A stretch of 41,016 nt of DNA from CAJQQK01 sp051010015 (lineage in GTDB: Bacteria; Pseudomonadota; Alphaproteobacteria; Rhizobiales; Hyphomicrobiaceae): positions 1 through 41,016 of the forward strand of contig JBPCVZ010000330.1 of assembly GCA_051010015.1 (NCBI GenBank), given 5' to 3'. The stretch's first letter is position 1; every line of letters starts with the position of its first letter. The notes under the pieces were generated by a model, which had not been told where the DNA came from, did no database searches, and saw only the letters and a program-made list of their open reading frames with translations. Made by a program: the position numbers and the translations under genes. Below are positions 16,884 through 25,622 of this stretch, piece by piece.

Positions 16884-17798
16884 ATGACGACGAAGGATGT
16901 ACCTGACGGCGAAACGCCTGCAGCGCCACTCGATGGAGACACAACCCGCGCGCCCGAGCGTCCTTACACGCTCGAGACTCTTTGCGGTATCATGGCGGCG
17001 CTGCGCGATCCACAATCGGGTTGTCCGTGGGACAAGGTTCAGACGTTCGAGACGATTGCCCCCTACACGATCGAGGAAGCCTACGAAGTCGGTGATGCGA
17101 TCGCGCGGGGCGATCTCGCCGATCTTAAGGACGAACTGGGCGATCTTTTGCTCCAGGTCGTCTATCACGCGCGTATGGCGCAGGAATTGGGTGCGTTCGA
17201 CTTCAATGACGTTGCGACGGCCATCTCGGAAAAGATGGTGCGTCGGCATCCACATGTTTTTGGCACGGCGGCTGAGCGGCGGGCCGGTGCGCCACCAGGC
17301 TTCTGGGAGCGTATCAAATCGGCCGAGCGCCTCGCGAAGCACGCGGAACGCGAACGACTCGGGGTTACAACGGCGGGTGCCAAGAGCCTTCTCGATGATG
17401 TGCCGCGCAATCTGCCGGCGCTCAGTCAGGCCGTGAAGTTGCAGAAGCAGGCTGCCCGGGTCGGGTTCGATTGGCCGACGCTCGCGCCCGTCATGGCCAA
17501 GATGCACGAGGAACTCGCCGAGTTCGACGAGGCGGTGACATCCGGTGACGTCGATGCGATGCGCGCCGAGTTTGGTGATCTGTTGTTTGTCATGGCCAAT
17601 GTCGCACGGCATCTAAAAATCGAGCCTGAGGCGGCGCTCAGCCAGACCAACACGAAATTTCGCCGTCGCTTCGCCCGTATCGAAGAATTGCTCGAGGCCG
17701 ACGGCCGTGGGGTGGAAGGGTCAACGCTGGCCGAGATGGACGCCCTGTGGGATCGGGCCAAGCGCGAGGAATCGGGCCGGCGCGAAGAAGAGGTCTGA
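16884..17798 (+). CDS. mazG: Nucleoside triphosphate pyrophosphohydrolase MazG
   Basis: MazG hydrolyses (d)NTPs to NMP and pyrophosphate, a house-cleaning enzyme that also lowers ppGpp pools in E. coli. The 304-residue protein carries two tandem MazG domains. The first has the metal-binding pattern EEAYEVGDAI followed by DLKDELGDLLLQVVYHARMA. The second has KMHEELAEFDEAV and MRAEFGDLLFVMANVARHL. The first 25 residues are an unconserved extension. GGGAG lies 7 nt before the ATG. Length is near the longer end of the family (about 260-290). It is preceded by the AT-rich gap and followed by a flavin monooxygenase gene 84 bp downstream. Confidence 0.95.
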   Translation: MTTKDVPDGETPAAPLDGDTTRAPERPYTLETLCGIMAALRDPQSGCPWDKVQTFETIAPYTIEEAYEVGDAIARGDLADLKDELGDLLLQVVYHARMAQELGAFDFNDVATAISEKMVRRHPHVFGTAAERRAGAPPGFWERIKSAERLAKHAERERLGVTTAGAKSLLDDVPRNLPALSQAVKLQKQAARVGFDWPTLAPVMAKMHEELAEFDEAVTSGDVDAMRAEFGDLLFVMANVARHLKIEPEAALSQTNTKFRRRFARIEELLEADGRGVEGSTLAEMDALWDRAKREESGRREEEV

Positions 17799-17882
17799 CC
17801 CGACGCCGTCGCACGCGCGCGCTGGACAGCCCTTTGTCGCAATGCTTGGATTGTCGACGGTATTACGCGCGAGGTAGGCGGC

Positions 17883-19028
17883 ATGACAAAAACACCGGGC
17901 GACACCAGCTTTCACTCCCCTGCCCTCGAGGCCGCCAAGCAGAACCGTTTGATGCTCGGGTTGTTTCTACCGCTGCAATCGGGTGCGTGGTCACCGTCAC
18001 GCGCGCCGCGTGAGACGTCATGGACGTTCGACTATAATGCCGAGTGCACGCGTCGCGCCGAAGCGCTTGGATTTGATCTCGTGTTCGGCCTCGCCCAATG
18101 GATGGGCAAGGGCGGCTATGGCGGCGACATGCGCTTCCGTGAGCTGTCGACCGACCCGCTCATGGTCACTGCCGGCCTCGCTGCCATCACCGAACGCATT
18201 ATCCTGATCTCAACGGTGCACGTCCTCTACGGTTGGCATCCGCTGCACCTCGCGAAGTTTGGCGCAACCATCGACAACATCAGCGACGGGCGCTGGGGGC
18301 TCAACGTCGTTACCGGCTACAAGCCCAGCGAGTTTGAGATGTTCGGGCTCAAACCGCTGGCGCACGATGCGCGCTACGAGATGGCGGACGAGTTCACCAC
18401 CTTCTTGAAACGTCTCTGGTCGGAAGACGATGAAATCACCGTCGATGGTGAGCATTGGCAGATGAACGGTGCCTTCGTTGCGCCCAAGCCGGTCAACGAT
18501 CGCTGTATTCTGGTCAACGCGACGTCGTCAGACGCGGGGCTCGATTATGCGATCAGGCATTCGGACTTGATCTTCATTACGAGTCCGGCCGGCGCCGATC
18601 TCGACATGGCCTGTGAGGCGCTGCCAGCCCACAATGCCAGGATCAAGGCCCGCGGTGAGGCCGCGGGTCGCGAAGTGCGCACGGTCATCAATCCGCACGT
18701 CATTTGCCGCGAGACCGAAGCCGAGGCCTGGGCACAGCACCAGGCCATTCTCGACCACCAGGACCGTGTCGCGGTCGACAATTTCTATGCGACCTTCGCC
18801 GGCGGTGACCAATCATCCTGGAAAGGCACGTCGCGCGACCAGTGGGTGATTGGCGGTAACGTCCATATCGTCGGCACGCCGGAGCAGGTTGTCGACGGTT
18901 TCCAGCGCCTGGCCGAAAGCGGCTGTGATGGCGTCCAGGTCAATTTCTATGATTTCCTGCCGGACCTGGATTTCTTTGGCCGCCGTGTCATTCCCTTGAT
19001 GCAAGAGGCCGGTTTGCGGGTATCTTGA
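17883..19028 (+). CDS. LLM-class flavin-dependent monooxygenase, substrate unknown
   Basis: This 381-residue protein belongs to the luciferase-like (bacterial luciferase / alkanesulfonate monooxygenase) superfamily. These enzymes use reduced FMN from a partner reductase to oxygenate small substrates in the cytoplasm. Evidence is the TIM-barrel pattern with FGLAQWMGKGGYGG, ISTVHVLYGWHPLHLAKFGA, TIDNISDGRWGLNVVTGY and the C-terminal GTPEQVVDGFQRLAESGCDG. The spacing resembles the RutA (pyrimidine) and SfnG (dimethylsulfone) groups, but I cannot name a substrate. No flavin reductase, rut or sfn gene lies nearby. The neighbours, mazG and a DUF502 gene, give no pathway. Start ATG is preceded by GAGG. 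Confidence 0.85.
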   Translation: MTKTPGDTSFHSPALEAAKQNRLMLGLFLPLQSGAWSPSRAPRETSWTFDYNAECTRRAEALGFDLVFGLAQWMGKGGYGGDMRFRELSTDPLMVTAGLAAITERIILISTVHVLYGWHPLHLAKFGATIDNISDGRWGLNVVTGYKPSEFEMFGLKPLAHDARYEMADEFTTFLKRLWSEDDEITVDGEHWQMNGAFVAPKPVNDRCILVNATSSDAGLDYAIRHSDLIFITSPAGADLDMACEALPAHNARIKARGEAAGREVRTVINPHVICRETEAEAWAQHQAILDHQDRVAVDNFYATFAGGDQSSWKGTSRDQWVIGGNVHIVGTPEQVVDGFQRLAESGCDGVQVNFYDFLPDLDFFGRRVIPLMQEAGLRVS

Positions 19029-19081
19029 CCGTCATCGGGGCATGGTTCCAACAACAAGATGAGAATGGCGGAGAACGTAAT

Positions 19082-19735
19082 ATGAGACGGATCGTGCGCG
19101 TTTTTCTGGCAGGCCTGTTGGCGCTCTTGCCGCTTACCGCAACCATTGCGGTGACCATTTGGCTGGTGCGATTTGCGGTCGAATACATCGGCCCCGACAG
19201 CATGATAGGCGGCTTGTTGACGTCGATCGGCCTGACCATCGATGACAAGGCGCTACTGCCTTATCTCGGTGGACTCGCAGTTGTTCTGATCGTTGTGTTT
19301 CTGTTTGGCCTCCTGGTCGAAACCAGCCTCGGGCCCTGGTTTCATGGCTTGATGGATCGCATGGTCTTGAGTATCCCGGTGATCGGCAGCCTCTATCAGG
19401 TCTCGAAGCGTTTCGTCTCGGTTGTCGACACGCAGGACCAGGGCGGCATAAAGAACATGACCCCGGTCTGGTGTTTCTTCGGGGGTGATCGTGGCGCGGC
19501 AGTGCTGGCGCTCCTGCCCTCCAGCTCGACGATCGACCTTGGCAGTGCGGACTACGTCGGCATTCTCGTGCCGAGCGCGCCGGTGCCGGTGGGTGGTGCG
19601 CTTGTCTATGTGCCACAGGATTGGATCAAGCCGGCGCAAGTCGGCATAGATCAACTGGTCAGCATCTACGTATCGATGGGCATGACGCCGCCAGCGTCGC
19701 TGACGGCTGCACCCCAGGATCAGACGCCGACGTGA
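19082..19735 (+). CDS. DUF502 family inner-membrane protein
   Basis: This is a 217-residue DUF502 membrane protein of unknown function, widespread in alphaproteobacteria. Two membrane segments are visible, at about 7-30 (FLAGLLALLPLTATIAVTIWL) and about 62-85 (YLGGLAVVLIVVFLFGLLVE). They are followed by the conserved block DRMVLSIPVIGSLYQVSKRFV and a soluble C-terminal domain with VLVPSAPVPVGGALVYVP. The start is the ATG at 19082, which has GGAGAA 6 nt upstream; the open frame reaches back to 19025 but that part overlaps the previous gene. It is convergent with hflX, 64 bp apart, with no clear terminator between. Confidence 0.88.
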   Translation: MRRIVRVFLAGLLALLPLTATIAVTIWLVRFAVEYIGPDSMIGGLLTSIGLTIDDKALLPYLGGLAVVLIVVFLFGLLVETSLGPWFHGLMDRMVLSIPVIGSLYQVSKRFVSVVDTQDQGGIKNMTPVWCFFGGDRGAAVLALLPSSSTIDLGSADYVGILVPSAPVPVGGALVYVPQDWIKPAQVGIDQLVSIYVSMGMTPPASLTAAPQDQTPT

Positions 19736-19799
19736 TCTGTTCGCGGGCCCGTCTCGGTCAATTCGGCATCAGCTCGGGGCCGCGCCGTCAATCTGCGGG

Positions 19800-21218
19800 T
19801 CAATGCCTTGCGGACAACCCGAGTGCTTCAAGGCGATGCAGCAGTTGGCCGTGCTTGACGTTTGAGATGCGCACTTCCAATTCACTCGATCCACTGTCGT
19901 CATTGCATGCCAGCGTGCCGAGCACGGTTGTGTTCTCGTGCAACCAGTGGCGCAACTTGCCGGCCGCGGCGGGAACAACGATGCGCAACGTAACATCGCC
20001 ACGCCCGATAATCTCATCGATTTGGTCGCTCAGCGCATCGAGGCCCTGCCCCGTCACGGCCGACGTCAATATGGGTGGCAAACCTAGGTTGATCGCCTGC
20101 TGACGCTCGGCGTCGATAGAGTCATGCCGGTTGGCATCTACGAGATCGATCTTGTTCCAGACTTCGACGATCGGTGCGGCATCATCGCCGGTTTCGCCCA
20201 GCAAGTCGTCGAGGACCTGGACGACATCCTGGCGTTGGGCTTCGGTTTCCGGATGCGAGATGTCCCGGACATGCAGGATGATGTCGGCTGCGACCACCTC
20301 TTCCAAGGTCGCACGAAAAGCTGCGACGAGCATGGTGGGCAGATCGGATATGAAACCCACGGTATCCGACAGGATGACACGCCGGCCGCTACCAAGTTGT
20401 AGCTCCCGCATCGTCGGGTCCAGGGTCGCGAAAACCTGATCTTGCGACAGAACACGCGCTCCGGTCAGCCGGTTGAATAGCGTTGATTTACCGGCGTTGG
20501 TGTAGCCGACGATGGCAACTACCGGGTATGGCACCTTGGCGCGTCCGGAGCGGTGCAGGGTTCGTGTGCGCGTTACCTTCTCAAGTTCCGAGCGGATCTT
20601 CTCGATACGGTCGCGCAACAGTCGCCGGTCGGTTTCGATCTGCGTCTCCCCGGGACCGCCGAGGAAGCCAAAACCGCCGCGCTGGCGTTCGAGGTGTGTC
20701 CAGCTGCGCACCAGCCGGCTGCGTTGGAACATCAAATGGGCGAGTTCGACCTGCAGCGCGCCTTCGCGCGTTCTTGCGCGGCGCCCGAAAATCTCCAGAA
20801 TGAGACCCGTACGATCGAGGACCTTGGCATTCCATTCCCGTTCCAGGTTGCGCTGCTGTATTGGAGAGAGCGCGTGGTCAACGATGACCAACCCTGCGTC
20901 GAGTTCCTCGATGCGCTGGCCCAGTTCGGCGACCTTGCCCGTGCCGAATAGCGTCGCCGGTCGTGGATTGGCAAGTCGAACGACCTCGGCACCGGCGACC
21001 GTCAGTTCGATCGCGTGGGTCAAGCCGACAGCTTCTTCGAGGCGGTCGTCGATGCTGTGTTGTATCGGCGCACGTTTGCCGTCGCCGGTCGCGGCGCTGT
21101 CACGACCGGTCAGTTCCGGCACGACGACGATGGCACGAATTGTCGGTCGATCGATCTCGAGTTCTTGAAAGGCTCCGGCGACACCGCCTTGGGGACGGTC
21201 AAAACCGCTCGGCGCCAC
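19800..21218 (-). CDS. hflX: GTPase HflX
   Basis: HflX is a ribosome-associated GTPase that splits stalled 70S ribosomes, particularly under heat stress. The 472-residue protein has the HflX N-terminal domain (about 50-225, with SPIQQRNLE and GGFGFLGGPGETQIETDRR). The GTPase domain follows, with G1 GYTNAGKST (238-245), switch DTVGFI and NKID. A C-terminal domain of about 90 residues follows. The start is a GTG at 21218 with only a weak ribosome-binding site. No ATG occurs between it and the hfq stop, 99 nt upstream and in the same frame. The hfq-hflX pairing is conserved in proteobacteria. Confidence 0.95.
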   Translation of the reverse strand: MAPSGFDRPQGGVAGAFQELEIDRPTIRAIVVVPELTGRDSAATGDGKRAPIQHSIDDRLEEAVGLTHAIELTVAGAEVVRLANPRPATLFGTGKVAELGQRIEELDAGLVIVDHALSPIQQRNLEREWNAKVLDRTGLILEIFGRRARTREGALQVELAHLMFQRSRLVRSWTHLERQRGGFGFLGGPGETQIETDRRLLRDRIEKIRSELEKVTRTRTLHRSGRAKVPYPVVAIVGYTNAGKSTLFNRLTGARVLSQDQVFATLDPTMRELQLGSGRRVILSDTVGFISDLPTMLVAAFRATLEEVVAADIILHVRDISHPETEAQRQDVVQVLDDLLGETGDDAAPIVEVWNKIDLVDANRHDSIDAERQQAINLGLPPILTSAVTGQGLDALSDQIDEIIGRGDVTLRIVVPAAAGKLRHWLHENTTVLGTLACNDDSGSSELEVRISNVKHGQLLHRLEALGLSARH

Positions 21219-21317
21219 TGACCCATCTGCTTCACGCGCCTCCTCGGCGTCGTGCAGAGTGTGGTTCTGCGAACGGAAACGTCCGTTGGCTCTCTCGTCT
21301 GAGTGGTCTATGCGGTC

Positions 21318-21563
21318 TTACTCCTCGCCCTCTTCTTCGTCCATCAGGTTGACCGGTTGACCCGGCATAATGGTCGAAATTGCATGCTTGTAGACCAATT
21401 GTGAATGGCCATCGCGCCGCAGCAGGACGCAGAAATTGTCAAACCAGGTCACAATGCCCTGTAGTTTGACGCCGTTCATGAGAAAGATCGTCAGCGGTAC
21501 TTTGTCTTTGCGGACTTTGTTGAGGAATCGATCCTGCAGCCCTTGTTGGCGCTCAGCTGGCAT
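21318..21563 (-). CDS. hfq: RNA chaperone Hfq
   Basis: Hfq is a hexameric Sm-like protein that pairs small RNAs with mRNAs. The 81-residue product has Sm1 (DKVPLTIFLMNGVKLQGIV with TWFDNF) and Sm2 with the RNA-binding YKHAISTI. It ends in a short acidic tail DEEEGEE, typical of alphaproteobacterial Hfq, which lacks the long E. coli C-terminus. The ribosome-binding site is unusually poor: the nearest purine-rich element, GGA, lies about 14 nt upstream, which would fit tight or autoregulated translation. hflX follows. Its own promoter is expected in the 209-bp AT-richer gap from dat. Confidence 0.97.
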   Translation of the reverse strand: MPAERQQGLQDRFLNKVRKDKVPLTIFLMNGVKLQGIVTWFDNFCVLLRRDGHSQLVYKHAISTIMPGQPVNLMDEEEGEE

Positions 21564-21772
21564 TTCGGGGGGATCCGTATTGTTTTTGTTCGCTCTTTTT
21601 GAGGTCGTCGGCGTTTCGATTTATGTCACGGACATGTGCGAGGCAGACAGGCTTGATACAATTCGCGACTTATCTGCCATATAGGCGCTTATAGCACATT
21701 AAATAAGTCATGTTCACTGTCGAAGAAGCGCTCCCTGGAGCTGCAGCCGGATTCGACGGCGCGCGACCATGG

Positions 21773-22654
21773 TCAGGCGGCTGCGCTCGCCGCCAATTGT
21801 CGCTTCTGTGCCACTTCATGGAAGGTTTCGCGCAGGCGCAGGCTCGTCGAGCCGGGATGGCCGTTGCCGACCGGACGTCCGTCGATCTCGACGACCGGCA
21901 TCACCAGATTGGTTGCTGACGTAATAAACGCCTCGCGCGCGTCCTGTGCCTCTTCGATCGTAAAGCCCCGTTCGACCAGTTTGAGCCCGTCCCGTTCGAT
22001 CAGATCGATCAGGGTTGTTCGCGTAATGCCGCGCAGAATCTCATTGGTGGCCTTAGGTGTGACGAGTTCATCGTTCTTGGTGATGATCCAGGCATTGCTG
22101 GAACCACCTTCGCGGACGTTGCCATCGGAGCCGATAAACCAAGCCTCCTGGGCGCCTGATTGCTTGGCATCTTCCTTCGCGAGGCTGGCCGGCAACAGCA
22201 TCACCGTCTTGATGTCGCAGCGTCCCCAGCGCATGTCCGGCATGCTCTTTATGGCAATGCCCTTGGCAGCGGCTGCCTCCTGACCGGCACGTGAGTGCGG
22301 ACGAGCCAGGCAGACGACCGTCGGTGGCGTCTCGACGCCGCCGAACAGGAAGTCACGCGGACCGGCTCCGCGCGAGACCTGAAGATAGACAATGCCGTCC
22401 CTGACACGATTGCGGCGCACGACCTCCTGCATGACGGTTTGCCAGGCGCGGGTACTCATCGGTAGGGTAATCGACAGTTCTCCCAGCGAACGTTCGAGCC
22501 GCGCCATGTGCCGTGCTTCGTCGACGATCGCGCGGTCACGCACCTCACACACCTCATATACGGCGTCGCCGAACTGAAAACCGCGGTCTTCGGCATGGAC
22601 AAGGGCATCGCTATAGCGGCGGTAGGTGCCATTGACGTAAACGACCTTGGTCAA
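21773..22654 (-). CDS. dat: D-amino-acid aminotransferase (class IV, PLP)
   Basis: This fold-type IV PLP aminotransferase most likely interconverts D-alanine and D-glutamate for peptidoglycan. The 293-residue protein has VYVNGTYRRYSDALVHAEDRGFQFGDAVYEV, the N-terminal class IV block in which DRG/FGD are typical of D-amino-acid transaminases. The PLP lysine is Lys149 in RCDIKT, and EGGSSNAWII and EAFITSATNLVMPV follow. The start is a TTG at 22654 with a strong AGGAG 7 nt upstream; no ATG is available nearby. It lies between trkA and hfq, as in other rhizobia. Branched-chain transaminase is a less likely alternative. Confidence 0.88.
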   Translation of the reverse strand: MTKVVYVNGTYRRYSDALVHAEDRGFQFGDAVYEVCEVRDRAIVDEARHMARLERSLGELSITLPMSTRAWQTVMQEVVRRNRVRDGIVYLQVSRGAGPRDFLFGGVETPPTVVCLARPHSRAGQEAAAAKGIAIKSMPDMRWGRCDIKTVMLLPASLAKEDAKQSGAQEAWFIGSDGNVREGGSSNAWIITKNDELVTPKATNEILRGITRTTLIDLIERDGLKLVERGFTIEEAQDAREAFITSATNLVMPVVEIDGRPVGNGHPGSTSLRLRETFHEVAQKRQLAASAAA

Positions 22655-22700
22655 CTGGATACTCCTTCGGGCTGGTCGGTGCGGCCGAGTTGCGCCCGTC

Positions 22701-24077
22701 CTAAAAGTAATCTGGGCTCACGCGGAAGAGTTGCTCGACCTCGCGGATATTTTGCGACGGCGAGAACATGATGACACGATCACGCGGTTGCAGTTCGGTA
22801 TCGCCTCCCGGGCGAAAGACTTTACCCTGGCGGACGATGGCACCAAAGCGAACCCCCCGCGAAAGATCAAGCGCCTTGATCGGTGGGCCGACCACCGGCG
22901 TTGTTTCAAGAGCCTCGGCCTCGATTATTTCAGCGGCGCCGTTGTGGATTTCGTGGACAGCACGAATTCGACCGCGACGAACGTACTGCAGGATGCGTGA
23001 CACCGTCACCAATCGCGGACTGACCTGGGCATCGATGCCGAAAGAACGGACCATGTTGGCATAGCCCGTGCCGTTCACCAGGCACAGGCTGCGCCGGCAA
23101 CCGAGCTGTTTGGCGAGAACCGATGTCAGGATATTGGCCTGATCGTTGTTGGTCACCGCAACTAAGGTCTCGGCTGCCGTGACATCTGCTTCGCGTAGCA
23201 GATCTTCCGACAAGGCATCGCCGTGCAGAACCACGGTACGTTGCAGCGTCTCGGCAATCTGGACGGCACGTTCGCGGCGGGATTCGATCATCTTGACGCG
23301 GACGTTGTGTTCGCGCTCCTCGATGGCGCGCGCGACGAACAGCCCGATGTTGCCACCGCCGGCGATGATGATCCGCCGGGCCTGGGTCTCCTCGTGGCCG
23401 AAAATCTTGAGGGTGCGGGCGACCTGGTCCGCCGGCACGACGACGTAGGCATCATCGCCGGTCTGCATGCGGGCATCCGATGTCGCGGCGACGAGCTCGC
23501 CATTGCGCACGATGCCGACAATCGATGCCGGCAGATCCGGGAAGAGTTCGGCGAGCTGTCGGATCGGCGTATCGACGACCGGGCATTCGGGGCCGCAATT
23601 GATGCCGACGGCGACGACCTGTCCGTTCGAAAAGCTCGCCGTCTCGAACGCACCAGGCAACGCCAGGCGGCGCAGGACAACGTTGCCGACCTCAATCTCC
23701 GGCGAGATGATATAGTCGATTTTGATCCCCTCGCGCGAGAACAGATTGGTCCAGCTCTTGTCGAGGTAGGATTGGGCGCGCACGCGGGCGATCTTCGTGG
23801 GAATCTCGAAGACGTTGTTGGCGATCTGGCAGGCAACCATGTTGACTTCGTCGGCCAGTGTGACCGCGATCAGCATATCCGCGTCACGCGCGCCGGCGCG
23901 CTGCAGGACATCCGGGTGGGCGCCGTTGCCGAGAATGGCGCGAACCTCCAGAACATCGTTGGCCCGCTGCACGAGTTCTGGCGCCGAGTCGATGATCGAC
24001 ACGTCATTGCCTTCGCTGGCCAGGCGCTCGGCAATGCCGAGACCGACCTGCCCTGCCCCGCAGATAATAACTTTCAT
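22701..24077 (-). CDS. trkA: Trk system potassium uptake regulatory protein TrkA
   Basis: TrkA is the cytoplasmic NAD(H)-binding gating ring of the Trk/Ktr potassium channel. The 458-residue protein has two RCK units in tandem. The first starts VIICGAGQVGLGIAERLASEG and the second IIIAGGGNIGLFVARAIEER, each a Rossmann GxGxxG motif followed by an RCK_C (TrkA-C) lobe. Length matches full TrkA. The membrane subunit TrkH/TrkG is not in the window. It lies 102 bp downstream of ntrX and 46 bp before dat. The ntrYX-trkA order is conserved in alphaproteobacteria. Confidence 0.95.
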   Translation of the reverse strand: MKVIICGAGQVGLGIAERLASEGNDVSIIDSAPELVQRANDVLEVRAILGNGAHPDVLQRAGARDADMLIAVTLADEVNMVACQIANNVFEIPTKIARVRAQSYLDKSWTNLFSREGIKIDYIISPEIEVGNVVLRRLALPGAFETASFSNGQVVAVGINCGPECPVVDTPIRQLAELFPDLPASIVGIVRNGELVAATSDARMQTGDDAYVVVPADQVARTLKIFGHEETQARRIIIAGGGNIGLFVARAIEEREHNVRVKMIESRRERAVQIAETLQRTVVLHGDALSEDLLREADVTAAETLVAVTNNDQANILTSVLAKQLGCRRSLCLVNGTGYANMVRSFGIDAQVSPRLVTVSRILQYVRRGRIRAVHEIHNGAAEIIEAEALETTPVVGPPIKALDLSRGVRFGAIVRQGKVFRPGGDTELQPRDRVIMFSPSQNIREVEQLFRVSPDYF

Positions 24078-24179
24078 GGCCGCACACCCCTATCCACGGG
24101 GACCATAGAACAGGCCTAGCCTATTCACCACCGCGATGTCCGTACCGAAGGCCGCACGGTAGCCTGCCGCACGACAGGA

Positions 24180-25580
24180 CTAGCCGGCTGCCTGTGCGGC
24201 ACTGGATCGCTGCTCGGAACTGACGCCCAGCGCCCGCAACTTGCGGTGCAAGGCGGAACGTTCCATGCCGACAAACTCGGCCGTGCGCGAGATATTGCCG
24301 CCGAACCGGTTAATCTGGGAGAGCAGATATTCGCGCTCGAAGATCTCGCGGGCTTCGCGCAAAGGCAGCGACATCAGGTGTTCGGCGCCGCCGTTAACCG
24401 GTAGCGGTACGTTCGAACCGATCTCATTGGGCAGCATGTCGGCAGCAATCACGGTCGAGTTGTCACCGCCGACGAGGATCATGACGCGCTCGATGTTGTT
24501 GCGCAGTTCTCGGACATTGCCCGGCCAGTCGTGAGCCTGCAGCACCGCGATCGCATCATCGCCGATCTTGCGCGGTGCCAGGCCCGATGTCTCGGCGATC
24601 TGTGTCGCGAAGTGGTGAACAAGCGTTGGGATGTCTTCGCGCCGCTCGGCGAGCGACGGCACACGTAGCGGCACCACATTGAGGCGATGGTAGAGGTCTT
24701 CGCGGAAGCGGCCCTCGGCCATGTCGCGTTCAATGTCGCGGGCGGTCGATGAAATGATACGCACGTCGACCGATACCTTCTGCGTCCCTTCGAGGCGCAG
24801 GAACTTCTGCTCGACGAGGACACGCAGGATCTTACCCTGCGTCTCGACCGGCATGTCGGCAACCTCGTCGATATAGAGCGTGCCGCCGTGCGCTTCTTCA
24901 AGCGCGCCGACCTTGCGGGTGCCGCCAGCATGGTCCTCGATCCCGAACAGTTCTTCTTCGACACGATCAGGGGCCATTGCGGCGGCGTTGAGCACGACGA
25001 ACGGCCCGTCCGCGCGGTGTGATTTTTCGTGCAACATACGCGCAACGAGTTCTTTGCCGGTGCCGGACTGGCCGCGAATGAGGATCCGGCTGTTGGTCGG
25101 TGCGACGCGCTCGAGTTGTGTGCGCAGCTGGTTCATCGCGCCACTGTCGCCGATCAGTTCGACCGCCTGATTGGTCCGCTCGCGCAGGTTCTGGACTTCT
25201 CGACGCAACTGTGAAGCTTCGAGCGCGCGCATCGTCACGAGCAGCAGGCGATCGGCCTGGAACGGTTTCTCGATGTAGTCGTAGGCGCCACGTTTGATCG
25301 CGGTCACGGCTGTTTCGATGTTGCCGTGACCGGAGATGATCACCACCGGCAGTTCCGGGTGCACTTTGCGGATGATGTTCAGGATTTCGAGTCCGTCGAG
25401 ACGGCTGCCCTGCAGCCAGATATCGAGGACGACCAGATGCGGTTTGCGCGCTTCGATCGCGAGCAACGCTTCGTCACTGTCCCGGGCAAGGCGGCAACTG
25501 TGCCCTTCATCCTCCAGGATGCCGGCAATGAGTTCGCGGATATCGTTTTCGTCGTCGACGACGAGAATGTCCGAAGCCAT
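24180..25580 (-). CDS. ntrX: Response regulator NtrX (sigma-54-type AAA+ without GAFTGA)
   Basis: NtrX is the response regulator partnered with NtrY, controlling nitrogen metabolism, redox and envelope genes. The 466-residue protein has a receiver domain with phospho-acceptor Asp53 (VVLDIWLQ), a AAA+ domain with Walker A GQSGTGKE (170-177) and Walker B TLYIDE, and a Fis-type helix-turn-helix (NRFGGNISRTAEFVGMERS). The sigma-54 contact loop GAFTGA is replaced by IEDHAGGTRK (214-223), so it probably does not activate sigma-54 polymerase. The start is the ATG at 25580 with GAGGAG 5 nt upstream. It lies 42 bp downstream of ntrY. Confidence 0.94.
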   Translation of the reverse strand: MASDILVVDDENDIRELIAGILEDEGHSCRLARDSDEALLAIEARKPHLVVLDIWLQGSRLDGLEILNIIRKVHPELPVVIISGHGNIETAVTAIKRGAYDYIEKPFQADRLLLVTMRALEASQLRREVQNLRERTNQAVELIGDSGAMNQLRTQLERVAPTNSRILIRGQSGTGKELVARMLHEKSHRADGPFVVLNAAAMAPDRVEEELFGIEDHAGGTRKVGALEEAHGGTLYIDEVADMPVETQGKILRVLVEQKFLRLEGTQKVSVDVRIISSTARDIERDMAEGRFREDLYHRLNVVPLRVPSLAERREDIPTLVHHFATQIAETSGLAPRKIGDDAIAVLQAHDWPGNVRELRNNIERVMILVGGDNSTVIAADMLPNEIGSNVPLPVNGGAEHLMSLPLREAREIFEREYLLSQINRFGGNISRTAEFVGMERSALHRKLRALGVSSEQRSSAAQAAG

Positions 25581-25622
25581 GATTACTCCTCTCTCAATTT
25601 GGCGCAACGAGCCGCTCAGCGA

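Noticed and set aside
16773..17612. 279-codon minus-strand frame opposite mazG
   Set aside because: The sense strand encodes two clear MazG domains with a good ribosome-binding site; the antisense product shows no family features.
19736..19799. Terminator between the convergent DUF502 gene and hflX
   Set aside because: Some GC-rich self-pairing exists, but no stem is clean and there is no T-tract on either strand.
23223..24119. 298-codon plus-strand frame opposite trkA
   Set aside because: It is a shadow of trkA, with an Asp/Arg/Gly-rich composition typical of the reverse frame.
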